Of a stretch of 8,648 bases of DNA, positions 6,673 through 8,648 are shown in pieces. Every line of letters starts with the position of its first letter. The stretch's first letter is position 1. Source of the stretch: an uncultured Fusobacterium sp. (GTDB taxonomy: Bacteria; Fusobacteriota; Fusobacteriia; Fusobacteriales; Fusobacteriaceae); assembly GCA_900543175.1 (NCBI GenBank), contig UQQO01000093.1, positions 1-8,648 on the forward strand. The letters are read 5' to 3'. The notes under the pieces are model-generated. The model searched no databases, had not been told where the DNA came from, and saw nothing but the letters and a program-made list of their open reading frames with translations. A program made the translations under genes and the position numbers.

Positions 6673-6760
6673 TGATTTTCTCCTTTACTCTTATCTTTAT
6701 ACACTTATATTACAACAAAGATATTACCTAATTTTTAAAAATCTTACCTTTTTTACAATC

Positions 6761-8137
6761 CTATCTAATATAAAAATCACTATTTATAGTAAAAGCTCTC
6801 TCCCTACTATTGAAATTTATAAATTCTTCTGAAATAATCCCTCTCTTCTTTAACTCCCTGTCTACAATAGAATTTAAAGGTAGGACAACTTTTGTTTTAA
6901 ATCTACTAAAATCCTTTTTTAATCCTTTAGAAGTTTTCTCTCTATTTTCATCTATATCATACTCATATATATTTTTCTCTGTAAGTTTAAAATTTATATT
7001 TGTAGAGTTAATAAAGTTCACAATAGGTTGAGCAAAGGCTTGTAATTTTTTTCCCCTTTTATTGAAAGCTTCCTTCATCTCCTCCTCTTCAAGAAGATTG
7101 ATTTCAATGTTATATTTTAAAATCTTTAAAGTATAATCTTTTAACTCAATCTCTTTAGTAGGATCCTCTTTGAAGATCTCACATATATTTAAAAAGTTAA
7201 GGGCATTTTTTATCAATTGAATATCCCCTTTATCGTACTCCTCTAAATCTTCTAAATCACATTTATAAAATATAATTTTTATAAAATCATCTAAAGTCAA
7301 TCTATTAATCAGATCACTCTTACCACTTAAATTAATTCCAAACTCCTTTAAAATGCTTTTCTTAAAGAATTGTAGAAAACTATTTGACTCTTTATCCTTG
7401 ATCTTGCTATAAAAATATTCTAAAACTAGATAAAAGTATATCTCTTTTTTATAGTAGATCTCCTCTTCAAAATCATCTATATCTTCCACATCTACCCTTT
7501 CAATAAGCTTATCATCTCTATATTTTAATAGGGTTGTTATATCTAAGATATCAGCCTCTTGATTAATAAAATATACCCCTTGCTTTTGAATATAGGTAAA
7601 TGGAAAATAGAACTCACTATTATTCAACCAAGAAAATTCTCTTTGAATCAAAGTTTTCCTATCCTTTTGCTCAAAGGAGATCAACACTAAGAGAGAGGCT
7701 AAAAACTCCTTTATCCTCTCCTTTGTAAAATCTGTAAAGTTAGGATATAAAAATATATTTTTTAAAAACTCTTCTACACCATTAAAAAACTTTTTATAAT
7801 CCAAAGATGAGATATTTTCAAAAGTAAATAGTTGAGCTAATTTTTCAAAGAAAAAACTAATATCATCATTTCCTATATTTTTAAAGTGGCTACTTACAAC
7901 ATTATACTCTTTATTCTCTAAAGCTTCATTTAGCATAGTATATGTTTTCATACTCTCTTTTAAAGGTTCTTTTAACAGTTCCAGTGTCACAGTTAATGGT
8001 ATTCTTTTTCCAAAATTTGTCTCTTCATAGGAAGAATTTTTTTCATTATAATTATATATAGGAAGTTGCAACTCCTTCCAGTTAATTGAGATAAATCCTC
8101 TTTCAGATGCCAATTTATAGAAAGCTATCCCTGACAT
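6761..8137 (-). CDS. C-terminal part of a frameshifted CARF-domain effector; unknown effector region
   Basis: The open frame from its first ATG encodes 458 residues, but this ATG is not a credible start. It has no ribosome binding site, and the frame stays open upstream to 8221, where it encodes FDITLGLK just before MSGIAFYKLASERG. Together these form the closing T-x-G-x-K segment of a CARF domain, which normally contacts cyclic oligoadenylate. The true gene therefore begins at 8634 and is interrupted by a one-base shift. After the CARF tail the protein is mostly helical, with an acidic Asp/Glu run at ~218-230 and a basic, possibly winged-helix-like C-terminus at ~360-458. I find no R-x4-6-H motif of HEPN nucleases (only one histidine, at ~84) and no convincing PD-ExK triad. 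It could be a divergent or inactive effector, or a regulator. The ORF is certain; the function is not. Confidence 0.7.
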   Translation of the reverse strand: MSGIAFYKLASERGFISINWKELQLPIYNYNEKNSSYEETNFGKRIPLTVTLELLKEPLKESMKTYTMLNEALENKEYNVVSSHFKNIGNDDISFFFEKLAQLFTFENISSLDYKKFFNGVEEFLKNIFLYPNFTDFTKERIKEFLASLLVLISFEQKDRKTLIQREFSWLNNSEFYFPFTYIQKQGVYFINQEADILDITTLLKYRDDKLIERVDVEDIDDFEEEIYYKKEIYFYLVLEYFYSKIKDKESNSFLQFFKKSILKEFGINLSGKSDLINRLTLDDFIKIIFYKCDLEDLEEYDKGDIQLIKNALNFLNICEIFKEDPTKEIELKDYTLKILKYNIEINLLEEEEMKEAFNKRGKKLQAFAQPIVNFINSTNINFKLTEKNIYEYDIDENREKTSKGLKKDFSRFKTKVVLPLNSIVDRELKKRGIISEEFINFNSRERAFTINSDFYIR

Positions 8138-8196
8138 TTTTAAGCCTAAGGTTATATCAAAAATAGTATTCTCTTTATTGATCTCTCCTTTAATTG

Positions 8197-8221
8197 CTAG
8201 ATCTCTAATAGTGTATAAATA
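8197..8221 (-). other. Frameshift junction inside the CARF gene
   Basis: The upstream frame stops at TAG (8199-8197) and the downstream frame becomes open just after TGA (8224-8222), so the shift must occur within this short overlap. It is a -1 shift: adding one base, for example in TTAGAGATCTAG, gives a continuous sequence of 624 codons and an uninterrupted CARF domain. The overlap contains no long homopolymer and no classical X-XXY-YYZ slippery site, which disfavours a simple sequencing artefact and also programmed frameshifting. A genuine one-base deletion is the plainest reading. Confidence 0.75.
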
Positions 8222-8634
8222 TCATCAATTGTATCATTTTTTATAGCTTTTCCAATAACATTTATATTAAATCTCTTTAATTTTTCAGATATCTCTTTAA
8301 AATTAAATTCACTTTCATTGGTATATAGAAGATAAATATTTTTTATCTCTTTAAAAACTCTAAGAGATTTAAAAATAGGAAGTTCTAAATAATCTTGAGG
8401 AAGAATTTTAGATAAACTTACACAAGAAACAAGGGTATAAATCTTTTTGTCAGAAAGTATAGCCAACTTTTGTTGAGCTATTTTTTTATAATATAACTCA
8501 TTTAATATTTCCTGCTCTCTCTCAATTAAAGGTTCATTCAAATGAAATTTCAGCATAATTTCAAACTCTTCTTCTGAATATTTTTCTGTTGAAAATAGTG
8601 ATTCTATCTTACTTTTTATCTCTTCTCTTATCAT
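8197..8634 (-). CDS. N-terminal part of a frameshifted CARF-domain protein
   Basis: 145 residues starting at ATG 8634, with the GGGGAG-type ribosome binding site about 5-6 bases upstream, at the very edge of the window. Residues 1-60 are a helical, charged lead-in. From ~64 the pattern is that of a CARF Rossmann domain: strand KIYTLVSCVSLSKILP (64-79), strand KNIYLLYTNE (98-107), helix NFKEISEKLKRF, then NVIGKAIKNDTIDDIYTLLE. CARF domains bind cyclic oligoadenylate made by type III CRISPR complexes. The frame ends at TAG 8197-8199 before the conserved T-x-G-x-K strand, which appears in the next frame. Adding one base near 8200-8221 would fuse this to the downstream frame as one protein of 624 residues. 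As it stands the product is a truncated CARF half-domain and is unlikely to fold normally. Confidence 0.72.
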   Translation of the reverse strand: MIREEIKSKIESLFSTEKYSEEEFEIMLKFHLNEPLIEREQEILNELYYKKIAQQKLAILSDKKIYTLVSCVSLSKILPQDYLELPIFKSLRVFKEIKNIYLLYTNESEFNFKEISEKLKRFNINVIGKAIKNDTIDDIYTLLEI

Positions 8635-8648
8635 AAATCTCCCCTCTA

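Noticed and set aside
6730..6747. Palindrome ATTTTTAAAAAT between the CARF gene and csx20 as a terminator
   Set aside because: The stem is purely A-T and short, with no GC clamp; it is expected by chance in DNA this AT-rich.
7870..7900. HEPN R-x4-6-H nuclease motif in the CARF protein
   Set aside because: The C-terminal frame contains only one histidine (in SSHFKN), near its N-terminal end and not preceded by an arginine at the required spacing.

Overview
The window is very AT-rich and densely coded, with short intergenic gaps, AGGAGG-type ribosome binding sites and AGA/AAA-rich codon use. This and the protein types suggest a Fusobacterium-like anaerobe. That placement is an inference from general appearance; a Clostridium-like or Brachyspira-like host cannot be excluded from the sequence alone.

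Left part (1-383): no gene. It holds two exact 30-base direct repeats separated by 37 bases (239-268 and 306-335), nested inside inverted repeats (209-222 with 340-353, and 179-187 with 302-310). The spacing is that of a minimal CRISPR array. The outer inverted repeat also lies where a terminator of the neighbouring minus-strand operon is expected.

Middle part (384-5825, all minus strand): a compact six-gene operon. In transcription order it encodes a PHP-type metallo-phosphoesterase, a lipoprotein substrate-binding protein, a cytoplasmic alkaline-phosphatase-superfamily phosphodiesterase/phosphatase, two permeases and an ATPase with a TOBE domain. It reads as an importer of the iron/polyamine/phosphonate type packaged with two intracellular phosphoester hydrolases. 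The likely job is uptake and cleavage of a small phosphorylated organic compound; the substrate is not determined by sequence.

Boundary (5826-6297): a divergent intergenic region with a good sigma-70 promoter (5950-5978), a plus-strand gene for an unrecognised 63-residue protein (6010-6201), and a 14-bp hairpin (6251-6293) that can terminate transcription from both sides.

Right part (6298-8648, minus strand): a CRISPR type III-style signalling module. A gene with a CARF (cyclic oligoadenylate-binding) domain runs from 8634 to 6761 but is split by a one-base frameshift at about 8200-8221. The first 145 residues carry the front half of the CARF fold. The downstream frame carries the closing T-x-G-x-K segment and then about 430 residues that I cannot assign to a known nuclease. 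Immediately downstream is csx20, a small protein of a family proposed to degrade cyclic oligoadenylate. No cas10, csm/cmr or adaptation gene is in the window; they would have to lie to the right of it or elsewhere in the genome.
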